From an uncultured Collinsella sp. (lineage in GTDB: Bacteria > Actinomycetota > Coriobacteriia > Coriobacteriales > Coriobacteriaceae): 64,000 nt of DNA. Shown here piece by piece: positions 27,003 to 36,658 of the stretch (its first letter is position 1; each line of letters opens with the position of its first letter). Under the pieces are notes generated by a model. That model made no database searches, was not told where the DNA came from, and saw only the letters and a program-made list of their open reading frames with translations. The stretch spans positions 1 to 64,000 of the forward strand of contig UQHS01000011.1 in the NCBI GenBank assembly GCA_900540845.1, written 5' to 3'. Both the position numbers and the translations under genes were made by a program.

Positions 27003-28112
27003 TCACAGCATGAACGGCGCTAAAAAGATCGCCTGCGTACACGATGAGAAGCTCACCGAGATGAGAGCGAACAACAGGCCGTTCGAGGCACCACTTGCCA
27101 GCATCTGCAGGCCGCGCTTCCACCACAGGCCGCTGCGGTGCAGCACGTCGTCGCTGACGATCATCACGATGCCGGCGATAAGCGGCATGAGCGTGAGCAT
27201 GAGGAACATGGAGAACGTCCCGGAAAACGCTGAAAGAACCAAAAACGGCAGCACCAGGCCGACGAGGTAGAAGCCCGTGCGCGCACGGCCATCCAGGCGC
27301 TCGGCCGCGACATGGGCCCGCCCGACCAGATCGCCCGTCTCGCCGCCGTTGGTGCCGGCGTTGCCGCGGCCCTTCATGCGGACGAGATCCCCGTCGTGGA
27401 TCCCCGCGGGGAACTCGACCACGGCCTCGGCCTGAACGCGCGTGCGGCCCTCGCCGCCGCACACGGGGCACGGATCTGCGACAACCTTGCCCGAGCCTCC
27501 GCACTCGGGGCACACCATGCGCGCCTGACCCATGCCGAACATGCCGAGGTCAACCGCTATGTGGCCCGTACCGCCGCAGGTCGGGCACGCGCGATGGTGC
27601 TCGGACGCAACGGAGCCCGAACCGTGGCAGTTGTCGCACGCCTCGTAGCGCGGGTACTTGACGCCCACGCGGGCGCCGTCTTTTGCCTGCTCGCGCGAGA
27701 GCTTAACCTCGACCACGACGTCAGCGCCCATGGAAGGGTTATAGGCCGAGGCACCGCGCCTGCGCTGGGCGCCAAAGCCGCCCATGCCCCCAAAGGGGAA
27801 GCCGAAGCCCCCGGAACCGCCGAAATCGGTATATCCGCCGGGGTAGCCGCCCGCCGCGGGCGAGCTCCCTGCCGCCCCGGCAAACGGGTTGCCCGAGCGC
27901 ATCGAGTCATACCGGGCACGCTTCTGCTCGTCGGACAAAACCGCATAGGCCTCCGACACCTCTTTGAAGCGCTCCTCGGCATCGGGCTCTTTATTCACAT
28001 CGGGGTGGAGCTTACGGGCTTTCTGCTGAAACGCCTTTTGAATCTCCTTGGCGGTGGCGTCCTTCTCGACGCCGAGAATTGCGTAGTAGTCCTTATCGTT
28101 CATTCCTGCCAT
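27003..28112 (-). CDS. DnaJ-like protein with C-terminal membrane helices
   Basis: The protein is 369 residues. Residues 1-70 are a J-domain with HPD ([15 protein letters not shown]), then a Gly-rich linker and a zinc-finger domain ([32 protein letters not shown]) plus the start of C-terminal domain I ([20 protein letters not shown]). Where C-terminal domain II and the dimerisation region should follow, residues about 285-369 are instead hydrophobic helices ([42 protein letters not shown]). It is probably a membrane-tethered Hsp40 recruiting DnaK to the membrane. GGGGAG precedes the ATG. Confidence 0.88.
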   Translation of the reverse strand: MAGMNDKDYYAILGVEKDATAKEIQKAFQQKARKLHPDVNKEPDAEERFKEVSEAYAVLSDEQKRARYDSMRSGNPFAGAAGSSPAAGGYPGGYTDFGGSGGFGFPFGGMGGFGAQRRRGASAYNPSMGADVVVEVKLSREQAKDGARVGVKYPRYEACDNCHGSGSVASEHHRACPTCGGTGHIAVDLGMFGMGQARMVCPECGGSGKVVADPCPVCGGEGRTRVQAEAVVEFPAGIHDGDLVRMKGRGNAGTNGGETGDLVGRAHVAAERLDGRARTGFYLVGLVLPFLVLSAFSGTFSMFLMLTLMPLIAGIVMIVSDDVLHRSGLWWKRGLQMLASGASNGLLFALISVSFSSCTQAIFLAPFML

Positions 28113-28238
28113 GTGGCAAAAACTCCCCTGCTCATGGGTTACATACAGTGGGAGTCATTATATCCCGTGCCTCGCGCGCCTGTGAGGGGTGCGCGCCAAA
28201 CGCCAGGGTATCCCCACGGTTGAGCGGCGTCGCGATGC

Positions 28239-28345
28239 GGCAATCCGGGGACGGGTACAACATTACACATACCAGGCAAGGGCGCCCCGCGTGTGCGGAG
28301 CGCCCCCGTATTCATGTGTAATGTTGCACCCGTCCCCGGATTGCC
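28239..28345. repeat. REP-like repeat arranged as a 107-bp stem-loop
   Basis: Two 32-base arms (28239-28270 and 28314-28345) are reverse complements with one mismatch. Each contains the REP-like unit GTAATGTTGCACCCGTCCCC (right arm orientation). The 43-bp interior forms its own GC hairpin (GGGCGC...GCGCCC). It lies between the second dnaJ and the deaminase gene, where it may stabilise mRNA ends or act as a terminator-like block. Its total length equals that of the two variable-arm elements. Confidence 0.85.
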
Positions 28346-28371
28346 CCCCGAATTAGGCAAGGGAGCGTGGG

Positions 28372-28842
28372 CTAGTCACTGAGTTCTACCTGGCGATACG
28401 AGATACCGCAACGGTCGAGGATGTTTTTGGAGATGAGGTTGTCCTCGGTGCCGCAATATTTATCGTCAAGGTAAACGACCTCGCCGATACCGGCCTGCAC
28501 CAGGGTCTTTGCGCACTCATGGCACGGGAACAGAGTGACGTAGACCGTCGCTCCGGCCATGTCCTTGAGGGACCCGCGGTAATTGAGGATGGCGTTGGCC
28601 TCGGCGTGGATGACATAGTTGTGCTTGTCATGCAGCGGATCATCGTCCGTTCCCCAGGGGAAATCATCGTCATTCAGCGCCGAAGGCGTGCCGTTGTAAC
28701 CGACGGACAGGATGCGGTTGTTGGTGTCGGCGATACAGGCGCCAACCTGGGTGTTGGGATCTTTGCTGCGCAGGCTCGCCGCGACGGCGGCACGCATGAA
28801 AAACTCGTCCCAACTGATAACGTCCTCGCGTTTACCGGGCAT
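28372..28842 (-). CDS. dCMP deaminase (ComE operon protein 2 family)
   Basis: The protein is 156 residues with the zinc-binding cytidine-deaminase motifs HAEANAIL and PCHECAKTLVQAG. N-terminal WDEFFMRAAVAASLRSKDPNTQVGA and YNGTP are typical of dCMP deaminases. It produces dUMP from dCMP for thymidylate synthesis. ATG 28842 follows GAGGAGG. Confidence 0.9.
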   Translation of the reverse strand: MPGKREDVISWDEFFMRAAVAASLRSKDPNTQVGACIADTNNRILSVGYNGTPSALNDDDFPWGTDDDPLHDKHNYVIHAEANAILNYRGSLKDMAGATVYVTLFPCHECAKTLVQAGIGEVVYLDDKYCGTEDNLISKNILDRCGISYRQVELSD

Positions 28843-28943
28843 GGCCCCTCCTCTCAAGCTTTGCTGAAAAGCATAGCGCACCTTGGACGGACATCCACCC
28901 CGAAAGTGTCAGCCGCTTCTGCGACCGCCAAGCAAGTCGGCGA

Positions 28944-30149
28944 CTACTCGGCCAAACCCCAAAACAGGCCAAACAGCTCATTGCCCTCAAGCCAGCCGAG
29001 GTGCGTGGGCACGAGGCGATCTCCGCTCCACGCCGCAAGGCCCTTGGCGACCGCCTCGTCGCATGCTGCCGCAAGGTCTGCCTCTGGGATTTCCCGCGCG
29101 GCACGCGACAGCGCTTCACGCGAGATGCCATCGGTCATGCGACAAGCAAGCATGAGATTCTCGGCGCAAGCCTCGCGCCATGTGAGCTGCTCAGTCTCAA
29201 ACTGCTCACCAGCATCATCGAGCTGCTTGAACCGAATTCTTCCCACGGAGGGGTCGATGGAGCCGGGCGATGCGGAACCGAGCCATTCTGCGCTGGCGGA
29301 TGCCTCCGCAATGTGTAATTTTGCACCCGTCCCCAAATTACACATGCTGGCGGCGGAGCGGCCGAGGCCAAGGTAGGGCTTGCCGGTCCAGTAGGCGATG
29401 TTGTGCTGGCAGCGGTGGCCGGGCTTGGCGTAACTCGCGACCTCGTAGCGCGCATAGCCGCGCCCCTGCAGCATTTCGGCCGCCAAATCCATGCATTGGG
29501 CCTGGAAGTCCTCGTCGGGAACCTCGATCTTGCCCGCCTCCTCCATACGGGCAAGGGGCGTTTCCTCCTCAAGCTGCAACGGGTACACCGAAACGTGATC
29601 GGGCTCAAGCGAGACGAGGGCGCGCATCGTGGCTGCAAACGAGTCGAGCGTCTGCCCTGGCAGGCCGCACATGATGTCGCACGACGTAGAGAAGCCTATC
29701 GCCTTGGCCTGGGCGACGGCGAGCATCGCCTCCTCAGCCGAATGGATGCGGCCGATGGCCTTCAGCTCGCGCGGGTCGAGCGTCTGGACGCCGAGAGATA
29801 CGCGCGTGACGCCTGCCTTGTACAGGCCCTGCGCCAAGTCCAGGACGAACGATTCGGGGTTGGCCTCACAGGTGAACTCGATGGGCTCGCAATAGCGCAG
29901 CACGCGATGCACGAGCTCGACCAGGCGCCCGCCCAAGAGCGAAGGCGTTCCGCCGCCGATATAGACGGTCCGCACGCAGGCCAGCTCACCCGCGCGGCCG
30001 TGCGCATCGATATGATCGAGCATCTGGGCGCAGTAGACGTCCATCGCCTCGTCAAGCGCCGCCCCACACAGTGCGCGCGAGTCGAAGTCACAATAGGCGC
30101 ATTTCGCTTTGCAAAACGGAATATGCAGGTAGAGTGCCTCGTAGCTCAT
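28944..30149 (-). CDS. hemW: Radical-SAM heme chaperone HemW (coproporphyrinogen III oxidase-like)
   Basis: The protein is 401 residues: LYLHIPFCKAKCAYCDF (CxxxCxxC) near the start, then YIGGGTPSLL, TCEANPES, SLGVQT and the C-terminal HemN domain with LMLACRMTDGIS. HemW proteins insert heme into respiratory enzymes rather than act as oxidases. ATG 30149 follows GAGG. After YLGLGRSAAS the sequence MCNLGTGAKLH is encoded by a REP-like palindrome (29311-29345) lying inside the gene without breaking the frame. Confidence 0.88.
   Translation of the reverse strand: MSYEALYLHIPFCKAKCAYCDFDSRALCGAALDEAMDVYCAQMLDHIDAHGRAGELACVRTVYIGGGTPSLLGGRLVELVHRVLRYCEPIEFTCEANPESFVLDLAQGLYKAGVTRVSLGVQTLDPRELKAIGRIHSAEEAMLAVAQAKAIGFSTSCDIMCGLPGQTLDSFAATMRALVSLEPDHVSVYPLQLEEETPLARMEEAGKIEVPDEDFQAQCMDLAAEMLQGRGYARYEVASYAKPGHRCQHNIAYWTGKPYLGLGRSAASMCNLGTGAKLHIAEASASAEWLGSASPGSIDPSVGRIRFKQLDDAGEQFETEQLTWREACAENLMLACRMTDGISREALSRAAREIPEADLAAACDEAVAKGLAAWSGDRLVPTHLGWLEGNELFGLFWGLAE
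29311..29345. repeat. REP-like palindrome inside hemW
   Basis: This is a 35-bp unit: atgtgtaattt and its exact complement aaattacacat flank the loop tgcacccgtcccc. It matches the repeats at 28239-28345, 39881-39948, 54681-54745 and 56411-56436. It is translated in frame as part of HemW. Confidence 0.9.
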
Positions 30150-30213
30150 TAGTACCTCATGCAACAAGACGCGGTCCCCACGCGGTGAACGCCCCTATAC
30201 TCAGAGAATCTCA

Positions 30214-30295
30214 ATATTGCTTCCCAAAAACGAATTAAGTTTTTACAGATATCTGGGGAAACGCAAAAAGAAGTTTCGTTTTTGGGAAGCAATAT
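30214..30295. repeat. AT-rich hairpin element with 21-bp perfect arms
   Basis: Arms 30214-30234 and 30275-30295 (atattgcttcccaaaaacga on the left) are perfect complements around a 40-bp AT-rich core containing CAGATATCTGGGG. It lies between dusB and hemW. The core is not related to that of the 107-bp elements, but the long perfect arms are similar in style. Confidence 0.85.
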
Positions 30296-30308
30296 CGGCA
30301 TATCGCAT

Positions 30309-31355
30309 CTATAGCTTTCGCGGATCGCGAGAAAGCGGGAGGCTCTTTGCCGAGCTAGCCCCCTCCTCAACGATGCGGGCCTCGCAAGCGGCCATATCGT
30401 GCTCGACCTCGTCGAGCAGCGCCATGAACTCCTCGTAGGTGGTGCATTGGACCACGCGACCCCGCCAGGCGGCGGCATGGGGCAGGCCCTTGAGGTACCA
30501 ACTCGCGAAGGCGCGGGCTCGGGCCATATACGGCTGCGTGGCATGCAGGAGGGTCAAATGCTCCCGCAGAGCGTCGATGCGCTCTTTCGCCGAGCGCTCG
30601 GGCACCGGCGTGCCCTCAAGCGCACACGCGCGCGCATCGCCAAAGACCCAGGGGTTGCCATAGGTGCCGCGAGCGATGAACACGGCATCGGCGGCGGTGG
30701 TTGTGAGCATGTGCGCGGCATCCTCTGCCGAGAACACGTCGCCCGAACCGATAACCGGCACACTCACGCGCCCCGCGACCTCGTCGATGGTCGACCAATC
30801 GGCCTCACCGGTATAGAGCTGGTTGGCGGTGCGCCCGTGCACGGCAACCGCGGCGGCGCCGGCCTGCTCCATGCGCGCGGCGAACTCGGGGGCGGTGTTC
30901 TCCCCCGCCGCAAACCCACGGCGAATCTTGACGGTGACGGGAACGGTCGCCTCGCGCACGCAGGCCTCGACCAGAGAGGCCGCGAGCTCGGGCGTCTTCA
31001 TGAGCGCCGAGCCCTCGCCCTTGGTGACGACCTTGCGCGCGGGGCACGCCATGTTGATGTCGATAAGCGAGAGCTTGTCGCCCACGCGCTCCTGCACCGC
31101 GTTCACCGCGTAGGCGAACTGCTCGGGCTTGGTGCCAAACAGCTGCACGCAAATCTGCGGCTCCTCGGGCTCGGGTTCCACGAGCACCCATGTCTTGGCG
31201 CTCTTGTGCGAGAGTCCGGCAACGCTCACCATCTCGGTGTACGCCATCTCCGCACCGCGGCGGCGGCACATGATGCGATACGCGGCGTCCGTCACGCCCG
31301 CCATGGGCGCCATCAAAAACGGCTGCCGCCTGAATTGTTCGCGCAGGTCGATCAA
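30309..31355 (-). CDS. dusB: tRNA-dihydrouridine synthase DusB
   Basis: The protein is 348 residues with a TIM-barrel: [20 protein letters not shown], the catalytic-cysteine segment [35 protein letters not shown] and [13 protein letters not shown]. It is a flavoenzyme that reduces uridines in tRNA. The start overlaps the lepA stop (ATGA). Confidence 0.93.
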   Translation of the reverse strand: MIDLREQFRRQPFLMAPMAGVTDAAYRIMCRRRGAEMAYTEMVSVAGLSHKSAKTWVLVEPEPEEPQICVQLFGTKPEQFAYAVNAVQERVGDKLSLIDINMACPARKVVTKGEGSALMKTPELAASLVEACVREATVPVTVKIRRGFAAGENTAPEFAARMEQAGAAAVAVHGRTANQLYTGEADWSTIDEVAGRVSVPVIGSGDVFSAEDAAHMLTTTAADAVFIARGTYGNPWVFGDARACALEGTPVPERSAKERIDALREHLTLLHATQPYMARARAFASWYLKGLPHAAAWRGRVVQCTTYEEFMALLDEVEHDMAACEARIVEEGASSAKSLPLSRDPRKL

Positions 31356-33160
31356 TCTTCGACCTTCAAAATCGCGAGGAACGCCTCCTGCGGCACCTCG
31401 ACGGAGCCGATGGCCTTCATGCGCTTCTTGCCCTCTTTTTGCTTCTCGAGCAGCTTGCGCTTACGCGAGATGTCGCCGCCGTAGCACTTAGCGAGCACGT
31501 CCTTACGGCGTGCCTTGACGGTCGAGCGGGCAATGATCTTGTTGCCGATGGCGCCCTGGATGGGAACCTCGAAGAGCTGACGCGGGATGATCTCCTTGAG
31601 CTTGTCGCACAGGCCGCGCGCCAAGCCGTAGGCCTTGTCCTTGTGCACGATGAACGACAGCGCGTCGACCTCGTCGCCGGAAAGCAGGATGTCGAGCTTG
31701 ACGAGCTCGCTCATGCGGTAATCGGAGAACTCATAATCGAGGGAGGCGTACCCCTTGGTGCGGCTCTTGAGCTGGTCGAAGAAGTCGAGGATGAGCTCGG
31801 CAAGCGGGATGTCGAAATGCATCTCAACGGACTTTTGCGACAGATGAATCATATCGGTGGTTATGCCGCGATGCTCGATGGCGAGCTGCATGACCGCGCC
31901 GGTGTACTCGGGCGGGGTGATGATCTTCGCCTTGAGGTAAGGCTCCTCGATGTGGTCGATACGCGTGACATCGGGCAGGTCCTGCGGGCTGCGCACCTCG
32001 ATCATCTCGCCATCGGTCTTGTAGACGTGGTAGTCCACGCTGGGGCTCGTGGCGATGAGCGCCAGGTCGAACTCGCGCTCGAGGCGTTCCTTGATGACCT
32101 CCATGTGCAGCAGGCCGAGGAAGCCGACGCGGAAGCCGAATCCAAGCGCCGCCGACGTCTCGGGCTCCCAGATGAGCGACGGGTCGTTGACGTGCAGCTT
32201 TTCCAGCGCGTCGCGCAGGTTTTCGTAATCCTTGTTGTCGATGGGAAACAAGCCCGTGTAGACCATCGGCTTGGCCTCGCGGTAGCCCGCCAACGGCGCA
32301 TCGCAGGGGTTGCCCACGAGCGTGAGCGTATCGCCCACGTGCACCGCCTCCGGGTCCTTGAGTCCCGTGACGATGAAGCCGACCTCACCGACGCCCAAGG
32401 CATCCAGCGCAAACTCGGCGGGACGGCGCACGCCCACACCGTCGACGAGGAACTCCTCGCCGCCCTGCATCATGCGCAGGTGGTCGCCCTTCTTGACCTG
32501 GCCGTCGAAGATGCGCACCGTGGCGACCACGCCGCGGTACTCGTCGAAATACGAGTCGAGAATGAGCGCCTTGAGCGGTTTTGCCGGATCGCCCTTGGGA
32601 GGGCTCACCAGGAAGACGATGGCCTCAAGCAGGTCGTGAATGCCCTCGCCCGTCTTGCCCGACACGCACACCGCGTCGTCGGCGGGGATGGCGAGCTCTT
32701 CCTCGATTTCGACCTTGACCTCTTCAGGGTGAGCGGAGGGCAGGTCGATCTTGTTGATGGCGGAGACGATGTCCAAGTCGGCGTTCATGGCGAGGCTTGC
32801 GTTAGAGACCGTCTGCGCCTCGACGCCCTGTGTGGCATCGACCACGAGCACCGCGCCCTCGCACGCGGCGAGGCTACGGGAGACTTCGTAGGTAAAGTCG
32901 ACATGACCGGGCGTGTCGATGAGGTTGAACTGGTAGGTCTCCCCGTCATCGGCATCGTACATGACGCGCACGGCATTCGATTTGATCGTGATGCCGCGCT
33001 CGCGCTCGATATCCATGGTGTCGAGCAGCTGCGAGGCCATGTCGCGCTCCTCCACCGTGCGGGTGAGCTCAAGGATGCGGTCGGAGATGGTCGACTTGCC
33101 GTGGTCGATATGCGCAACGATTGAGAAGTTGCGGATGTGTGAGATATCAAAAGTATTCAT
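31352..33160 (-). CDS. lepA: Elongation factor 4 (LepA)
   Basis: The protein is 602 residues. Its GTPase domain has [14 protein letters not shown] and NKID; this is followed by EF-G-like domains and the LepA-specific C-terminus ([38 protein letters not shown]). It is a ribosomal back-translocase or assembly factor. ATG 33160 gives the usual N-terminus; ATG 33169 is an equally placed alternative, since neither has a strong ribosome-binding site. Confidence 0.94.
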   Translation of the reverse strand: MNTFDISHIRNFSIVAHIDHGKSTISDRILELTRTVEERDMASQLLDTMDIERERGITIKSNAVRVMYDADDGETYQFNLIDTPGHVDFTYEVSRSLAACEGAVLVVDATQGVEAQTVSNASLAMNADLDIVSAINKIDLPSAHPEEVKVEIEEELAIPADDAVCVSGKTGEGIHDLLEAIVFLVSPPKGDPAKPLKALILDSYFDEYRGVVATVRIFDGQVKKGDHLRMMQGGEEFLVDGVGVRRPAEFALDALGVGEVGFIVTGLKDPEAVHVGDTLTLVGNPCDAPLAGYREAKPMVYTGLFPIDNKDYENLRDALEKLHVNDPSLIWEPETSAALGFGFRVGFLGLLHMEVIKERLEREFDLALIATSPSVDYHVYKTDGEMIEVRSPQDLPDVTRIDHIEEPYLKAKIITPPEYTGAVMQLAIEHRGITTDMIHLSQKSVEMHFDIPLAELILDFFDQLKSRTKGYASLDYEFSDYRMSELVKLDILLSGDEVDALSFIVHKDKAYGLARGLCDKLKEIIPRQLFEVPIQGAIGNKIIARSTVKARRKDVLAKCYGGDISRKRKLLEKQKEGKKRMKAIGSVEVPQEAFLAILKVED

Positions 33161-33184
33161 GACATCCATTCTACCTGAAAGGGA

Positions 33185-33291
33185 CCCGAGTTCCCTCGTG
33201 TTTGCCGCTCGGTCAGGTCCAGCGCGCGACGAAGGCCCCACTGGGGCCTTCTGCTCGTGCGGAATCTACGTCAAACACGAGGGAACTCGGG
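33185..33291. repeat. 107-bp variable-arm palindromic element, copy 2
   Basis: Perfect 20-bp arms (33185-33204 and 33272-33291, cccgagttccctcgtgtttg on the left) enclose a 67-bp core. On the minus strand this core aligns with copy 1 (21258-21364): shared TTCCGCACGAG, GAAGGCCCC, GGCCTTCGT and CCGAGC blocks. Arms of the two copies are unrelated. It lies between recN and lepA, 38 bases after the recN stop. Confidence 0.9.
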
Positions 33292-33329
33292 AGCCAGGCA
33301 TCTGCACCGGGTCATACGGGCGAACAGTC

Positions 33330-34964
33330 CTAGAGCTGGCCTGCTTCTTGGAGGAGCCGCTTGGCGTGGGCTAGGGACTCTTCGGTGGCGTCTCCGGAGA
33401 GCAGGCGCGCGACCTCCGCGATGCGGTCGTCGCCGACGACTTGCACGAGACTTGTCTCGGGGACATCCGAACCGTCGTCCCTGCGCACCACATAGTGCAC
33501 GGAACCCTGCACCGCCACCTGCGCGAGATGCGTAACCACGATCACCTGGTGCGTGCGAGACAGATCGGCGAGCACCTGGGCGAGCGCACGGGCGGTCGCG
33601 CCTCCGACACCGGCATCGACCTCGTCAAACACAAGCGTATCGACGGCATCAGCCTCGCCGAGAACCACCTTCGCCGCAAGCATGACGCGCGAAAGCTCGC
33701 CGCCGCTCGCAATGCGACGCAACGGACGAGGAGTCAGACCCGCACCGCTGCGGTACAGCAGCTCGCATGAGCACGGACCGGAGGCGGTCCAGCGCTCACG
33801 GGGCAACTCTCGGCTCTCCCACACCAACTCGGCACGGCCCATCTCCAAGCGCGCCATCTGCTTGCCCACTTCGCGGCAAAACCGCGGTGCCGCGGCATTG
33901 CGGCGCTTGGTGAGCGTGCGGGCCGCCTGGGCGAGCTCCGCCTCGGCGGCGTCAAGCGCCTCGCGGGCGCGACAGACACGCGCATCAGCATCGTCTACCA
34001 GGCTCAACAGCTCTGCCGCCTCGGCTCGACGTGCGAAGACGTCCTCCATGCGCGGTCCCCACTGGCGCAACAGGCCCTTGAATGCCGAGAATCGCTCCTG
34101 AGCAGCCGCGAGCTCGGCGGGGTCGTAATCTACAGAATCGCGATAGCGCCGCAGGTCAGCGGCGGTATCCTCAATCGTTATCGCCGCGCCCGCCAGCTCA
34201 TCGGCAAACGACGCGAGCTTCGCATCGACAGCGCCCATCCGGCTCAAATCGGAAATCGCCAAATTGAGGGCATCGAGCGCGCCACCCTCGCCCGACAGCG
34301 TCTGCGAGGCATCGTGGGCACACCGCGCGAGCGCCTCGGCATGCTCGGCGCGCGGAAGGCGCTCCTCGAGCTCCTCGTATTCACCCACAACAGGATTGAC
34401 CTCATCGATGCGCTCGAGGGCGAAGCGAGCCTCTTCGAGGCGACTTCCCTGCGTGCGGCTCGCCGCCTCAACACGTTCGAGCTCACGTGCGGCCTTAGTC
34501 GCGCGGTCGAGCGCCTCGCGGTATTCGGCAAGCGCCGAGGCGACGCCTGCGCCCGCCCACGCATCGACCATCCCCACATGAGATGCGGCGTCGAGCAGGC
34601 GCTGGTGCTCATGCTGACCGCATAGGTCGATCAGGGGGCGAACGCGCTCGGAAAGCTCGCGCACGCTAGCCAGCACTCCGTCAACACGGGCGCGGGAGCG
34701 CCCATCAACGCCCACGCGACGGGTGGCGACAAACCCCTCCTCATCGCGAGGACCGACGAACATGCGCCCCTCGACCAGGGCGCCCTCGCTCCCCTCTCGC
34801 ACGGCGGAGGAATCGGCTCGTTCCCCCATGAGGAGCTTCAGGGCGGACAGCAAGGCCGTCTTGCCGGCGCCCGTCTCGCCGGTCAAGACCGTGAGGCCGC
34901 AGCCGGGAACCAGGGTAGCCTCGCGAATAAGCGCCACGTTCTCAACATGGATTTCATCGATCAT
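33330..34964 (-). CDS. recN: DNA repair protein RecN
   Basis: The protein is 544 residues of the SMC family: Walker A TGETGAGKTALLSAL, a long coiled-coil middle, the signature LRRIASGGELSRVMLAAKV, and Walker B LVFDEVDAGVGG. It acts in double-strand-break repair. It overlaps nadK by 11 bases. The member is slightly short, as usual for Coriobacteriia. Confidence 0.95.
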   Translation of the reverse strand: MIDEIHVENVALIREATLVPGCGLTVLTGETGAGKTALLSALKLLMGERADSSAVREGSEGALVEGRMFVGPRDEEGFVATRRVGVDGRSRARVDGVLASVRELSERVRPLIDLCGQHEHQRLLDAASHVGMVDAWAGAGVASALAEYREALDRATKAARELERVEAASRTQGSRLEEARFALERIDEVNPVVGEYEELEERLPRAEHAEALARCAHDASQTLSGEGGALDALNLAISDLSRMGAVDAKLASFADELAGAAITIEDTAADLRRYRDSVDYDPAELAAAQERFSAFKGLLRQWGPRMEDVFARRAEAAELLSLVDDADARVCRAREALDAAEAELAQAARTLTKRRNAAAPRFCREVGKQMARLEMGRAELVWESRELPRERWTASGPCSCELLYRSGAGLTPRPLRRIASGGELSRVMLAAKVVLGEADAVDTLVFDEVDAGVGGATARALAQVLADLSRTHQVIVVTHLAQVAVQGSVHYVVRRDDGSDVPETSLVQVVGDDRIAEVARLLSGDATEESLAHAKRLLQEAGQL

Positions 34965-35814
34965 TGCGCACCCCGTAGAACACGCGGCTCACGGAATTGT
35001 AAAAACTCTCGGGGCCGTAATCGAGCAGCAGGATATCCGCCTCACCGCGACGTACGGCGACCCGCTCGACCTCGCCTTCGCACGCAAGGAACTGCCCGTC
35101 GAGCGCGATGGCGGGCACGGAGGGGCGGTCCTTTGACATCTTGAGCTCGATCACATCGGAAGGCGACGTGAGAAACGCGCGGGCCTGAATGGTGTGGGGC
35201 GCGATGGGGACGCACACCATGCCCGTGTACTCCGGACTCACGATGGGCCCGCCTGCAGACAAGGCGTAGCCCGTGGACCCGGTAGCGGTCGAAACCACGA
35301 CTCCGTCGCCGCGCAGGCGGTCTATGTGATGGCCCGACACGGTGATGTCGAACTCGACCATGTCGGACAGGGGCCCGCGCGTCAAAGCCAGGTCGTTTAA
35401 GGCGAAGCTGGAGAACACGGACTCCTCACCCCGATCGTCGACGCTCACGATGTCGCAGGCGAGCGTGGCTCGGCGGCTCACGTGCAGCTCTCCGGCAAGC
35501 GCATCCCCGACGACCGTAAGGACGTTGCGGTCCTCGGGACTTGCGGCGGTGAGAAATCCCAGATGCCCGTAGGACAGGCCGAGGATCGGGATCTCGCGGT
35601 ACCCCACGATGCGCGCGGCGCGCAGTAACGTGCCGTCGCCACCAAGGGAGATCACCAGGCCGCAGTCTGACAAGTCGGGGGTCGAATCGATGCCAGAGCG
35701 CTGATCGGCAGCCCAATCTACCTCAAAGCCCTGGCGCGTGAGCCACAGCTCGAGGGCCAGGCCGCTCTCGACGGCTTCCTGCTTGTAATAGTTGGGGACA
35801 AGAAACACCTTCAT
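34954..35814 (-). CDS. nadK: NAD kinase
   Basis: The protein is 286 residues with ISLGGDGTLLRAAR (GGDG) and the C-terminal RLRGDGVVVSTATGSTGYALSAGGPIV motif. It phosphorylates NAD to NADP. The order tlyA-nadK-recN is the common Gram-positive arrangement. Confidence 0.95.
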   Translation of the reverse strand: MKVFLVPNYYKQEAVESGLALELWLTRQGFEVDWAADQRSGIDSTPDLSDCGLVISLGGDGTLLRAARIVGYREIPILGLSYGHLGFLTAASPEDRNVLTVVGDALAGELHVSRRATLACDIVSVDDRGEESVFSSFALNDLALTRGPLSDMVEFDITVSGHHIDRLRGDGVVVSTATGSTGYALSAGGPIVSPEYTGMVCVPIAPHTIQARAFLTSPSDVIELKMSKDRPSVPAIALDGQFLACEGEVERVAVRRGEADILLLDYGPESFYNSVSRVFYGVRNDR

Positions 35815-35825
35815 AGTGCCGCCAC

Positions 35826-36650
35826 CTAACTCACCAGCGACGCGATGTGCGCGTCGAGCTCATGGATGTGGTCGATAAGGACGCTCTCATCGCGACCGAG
35901 GCCGGGTGCGTCGCCCTCGCCACGCACGCCGAGCAGGAAAAACTCCCTGTTTCCCTTCGCGCCCGTGATGGGCGAGGCACACACGTCGACGGGAACCAGA
36001 CCGCTGACGGCAAACAGCCGCACCGCATCTTTGAGGACGCACTCATGAACCGCGGGGTCGCGCACGATGCCGCCCTCTCCCACGTCGCAGGAAGCAGCCT
36101 CGAATTGAGGTTTGACGAGCGTGAGAAACGCCCCATCGGGCGAGATCAGCTCGAGCACAGCCGGCAAGATGGTCCGAATGCTCGTGAACGAGACGTCGCA
36201 TACGGCCAGATCGCAGGTGCCGGCGTAACCCAAAGCGGGAACGTCCACGATATTCGTCCGTTCAAGCAGCGTGACTCGATCGTCGTTGCGCAGCGACCAA
36301 TCGAACTGCGCACGGCCGACATCAACGGAGAGCACGTGTTTGGCGCCTCGCTTGAGCAGGCAATCGGTGAACCCGCCGGTGGAGCATCCGACATCGACGC
36401 AGGTGAGCCCCGCCGGGTCGACGTGAAAGGCATCAAGCGCGCCGGCGAGCTTGAGCCCACCGCGCCCGACATAGGGAATGCGTCCCTTCACATGCAGTTC
36501 CACCCCGGGCTTGACCATCATCCCGGGAGAAGTCAGGCGCTCGCCGCCCGAGGAGACGAGACCCGCCATCAACGTGCGCAGGGCATCTGCGCGATTCTCG
36601 CAGATGCCCTGGGAAATCAATTCATCATCAAGACGAACGCGTGCCACCAT
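35826..36650 (-). CDS. tlyA: TlyA-family rRNA (cytidine-2'-O)-methyltransferase
   Basis: The protein is 274 residues: N-terminal S4 RNA-binding domain (ARVRLDDELISQGICENRADALRTL), then an FtsJ-like domain with CVDVGCSTGGFTDCLL, DVSFTSI and the VKPQFEA segment. TlyA 2'-O-methylates rRNA cytidines, and in mycobacteria its loss gives capreomycin resistance. Haemolysin annotations of the family are historical. Confidence 0.92.
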   Translation of the reverse strand: MVARVRLDDELISQGICENRADALRTLMAGLVSSGGERLTSPGMMVKPGVELHVKGRIPYVGRGGLKLAGALDAFHVDPAGLTCVDVGCSTGGFTDCLLKRGAKHVLSVDVGRAQFDWSLRNDDRVTLLERTNIVDVPALGYAGTCDLAVCDVSFTSIRTILPAVLELISPDGAFLTLVKPQFEAASCDVGEGGIVRDPAVHECVLKDAVRLFAVSGLVPVDVCASPITGAKGNREFFLLGVRGEGDAPGLGRDESVLIDHIHELDAHIASLVS

Positions 36651-36658
36651 GCGCCCCT

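Noticed and set aside
21258..33291. Interpreting the 107-bp elements as CRISPR repeats or retron RNA
   Set aside because: Copies are single and 12 kb apart, with no spacers, cas or reverse-transcriptase genes nearby.
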